Shown here one piece after another: positions 63,648-64,000 of a DNA stretch of 64,000 nt; within the stretch, counting starts at the first letter, position 1; every line of letters starts with the position of its first letter. Position numbers and translations under genes: made by a program. The notes under the pieces were generated by a model. That model was not told the origin of the DNA. It made no database searches and was given only the letters and a program-made list of their open reading frames with translations. The stretch lies in the NCBI GenBank assembly GCA_028710605.1, contig JAQTTU010000004.1:1-64000 (forward strand), in the 5' to 3' direction. This DNA comes from Sideroxydans sp. (lineage in GTDB: Bacteria; Pseudomonadota; Gammaproteobacteria; Burkholderiales; Gallionellaceae).

Positions 63648-63705
63648 GTAGGTGCGAATTCATTCGCACATATCTCGTTGAGCGGGCGAATAAATTCGCC
63701 CCTAC
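63648..63705. repeat. GTAGGTGCGAATTCATTCGCAC-type inverted repeat
   Basis: Third copy; the left arm is intact and the right arm has drifted to GGGCGAATAAATTCGCCCCTAC. 63516-63795 holds no gene. Confidence 0.85.
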
Positions 63706-63742
63706 ACCCCCCTCAACTGCATTTTTTGGATAAATGCAAAAT

Positions 63743-63779
63743 AAAAAGGCGCGGTTCGGGTTGTCCCCCGAACCGCGCC
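63743..63779 (-). terminator. Intrinsic terminator of pntB
   Basis: On the minus strand GGCGCGGTTCGGG, a short loop, CCCGAACCGCGCC and then TTTTTATTTT, 17 bp after the pntB stop. Confidence 0.9.
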
Positions 63780-63795
63780 CCATTTTTATGACGCT

Positions 63796-64000
63796 TTAAG
63801 CCTTCAGCGCGACAAACACTTCATCCAGCATCTTCTTGGCATCGCCGAACAACATGCGGTTGTTCTCTTTGTAGAACAGCGGATTATCGACACCCGCATA
63901 GCCGGAGGCCATGCTGCGTTTCATCACGATGGAGGTCTTGGCTTTCCACACCTCCAGCACCGGCATACCGGCGATGGGGCTGTTGGGATCATCCTGCGCG
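63796..64000 (-). CDS. pntB: NAD(P) transhydrogenase subunit beta, C-terminal part (cut by window edge)
   Basis: The last 67 codons are inside the window. The peptide has [32 protein letters not shown] and [13 protein letters not shown], the NADP-binding domain III ending of PntB. The enzyme couples hydride transfer between NADH and NADP+ to proton translocation across the inner membrane. It ends KA with TAA at 63796-63798 and is followed by a strong terminator. Confidence 0.92.
   Translation of the reverse strand, partial: AQDDPNSPIAGMPVLEVWKAKTSIVMKRSMASGYAGVDNPLFYKENNRMLFGDAKKMLDEVFVALKA

Overview
The window is 64 kb of a Gram-negative chromosome. RNase E with a long arginine-rich tail, the divergent tesA / ybbA-ybbP arrangement, the divergent rluC / rne arrangement, rlmM, a short-form Ugd and a Mak-type fructokinase all point to Proteobacteria. 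The family mix and the moderately high G+C would fit a betaproteobacterium (Nitrosomonadales or Gallionellaceae-like), but I cannot fix the genus from sequence reading alone. No rRNA, tRNA, insertion sequence or CRISPR array was seen. The window is unusually rich in short dispersed inverted repeats, some of which lie inside coding sequences.

Region 1 (1-12.3 kb, all minus strand) is a surface-polysaccharide locus. A candidate promoter near 12.27 kb precedes a large SLBB export protein, a Wzz-type chain-length protein, and the GDP-mannose to GDP-fucose enzymes (manC, manB, gmd, fcl). UDP-glucose dehydrogenase, PAP phosphatase (cysQ), APS kinase (cysC) and the start of a glucose-1-phosphate cytidylyltransferase follow. 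The sugar nucleotides implied are GDP-mannose, GDP-fucose, UDP-glucuronate and CDP-glucose. PAPS-handling enzymes inside the cluster hint that the polymer may be sulfated. A frameshifted four-helix-bundle (23S IVS-type) gene sits between gmd and fcl.

Region 2 (12.3-31.2 kb) is mostly housekeeping: ybbAP, tesA, a DUF255 thioredoxin-like protein, sppA, a phosphoglycolate-phosphatase-like HAD enzyme, a UPF0126 membrane protein, rlmM, an MFS transporter, a vapBC module, rluC, rne with a structured leader, and a large secreted or outer-membrane gluzincin-like protein.

Region 3 (31.4-35.4 kb) holds an esterase and then a small A+T-richer island. The island carries a ParE/RelE-type toxin-antitoxin pair and a single-gene ABC-ATPase plus TOPRIM (OLD-like) protein. 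It is bracketed by about 75-bp imperfect inverted repeats, and I regard it as a candidate defence island.

Region 4 (35.4-51.1 kb) is the most interesting part. It contains three large paralogous lipoproteins with GLUG repeats, a lipoprotein with 24 clustered cysteines, two secreted DsbA-like CPFC thiol oxidoreductases, a small secreted protein, and two tandem response-regulator / hybrid-kinase pairs. Four minus-strand operons share one promoter architecture: an inverted repeat GTCC-ATTC-GGAC beside an ATGAAA-like -35, then 16 bp, then TACATT. Both response-regulator operons carry the same inverted repeat upstream of a second conserved promoter. This reads as an autoregulated envelope regulon: the duplicated two-component system controls surface lipoproteins and the enzymes that would form their disulfides.

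Region 5 (51.1-64 kb) holds a low-molecular-weight tyrosine phosphatase, uvrB, a DUF4160/DUF2442 pair, a small lipoprotein, an orphan antitoxin whose 3' end runs into a repeat, mak, a VOC protein, a CPA1 Na+/H+ antiporter, DUF2164 and DUF4149 proteins, a MASE1-PAS-GGDEF-EAL protein and the end of pntB with its terminator.
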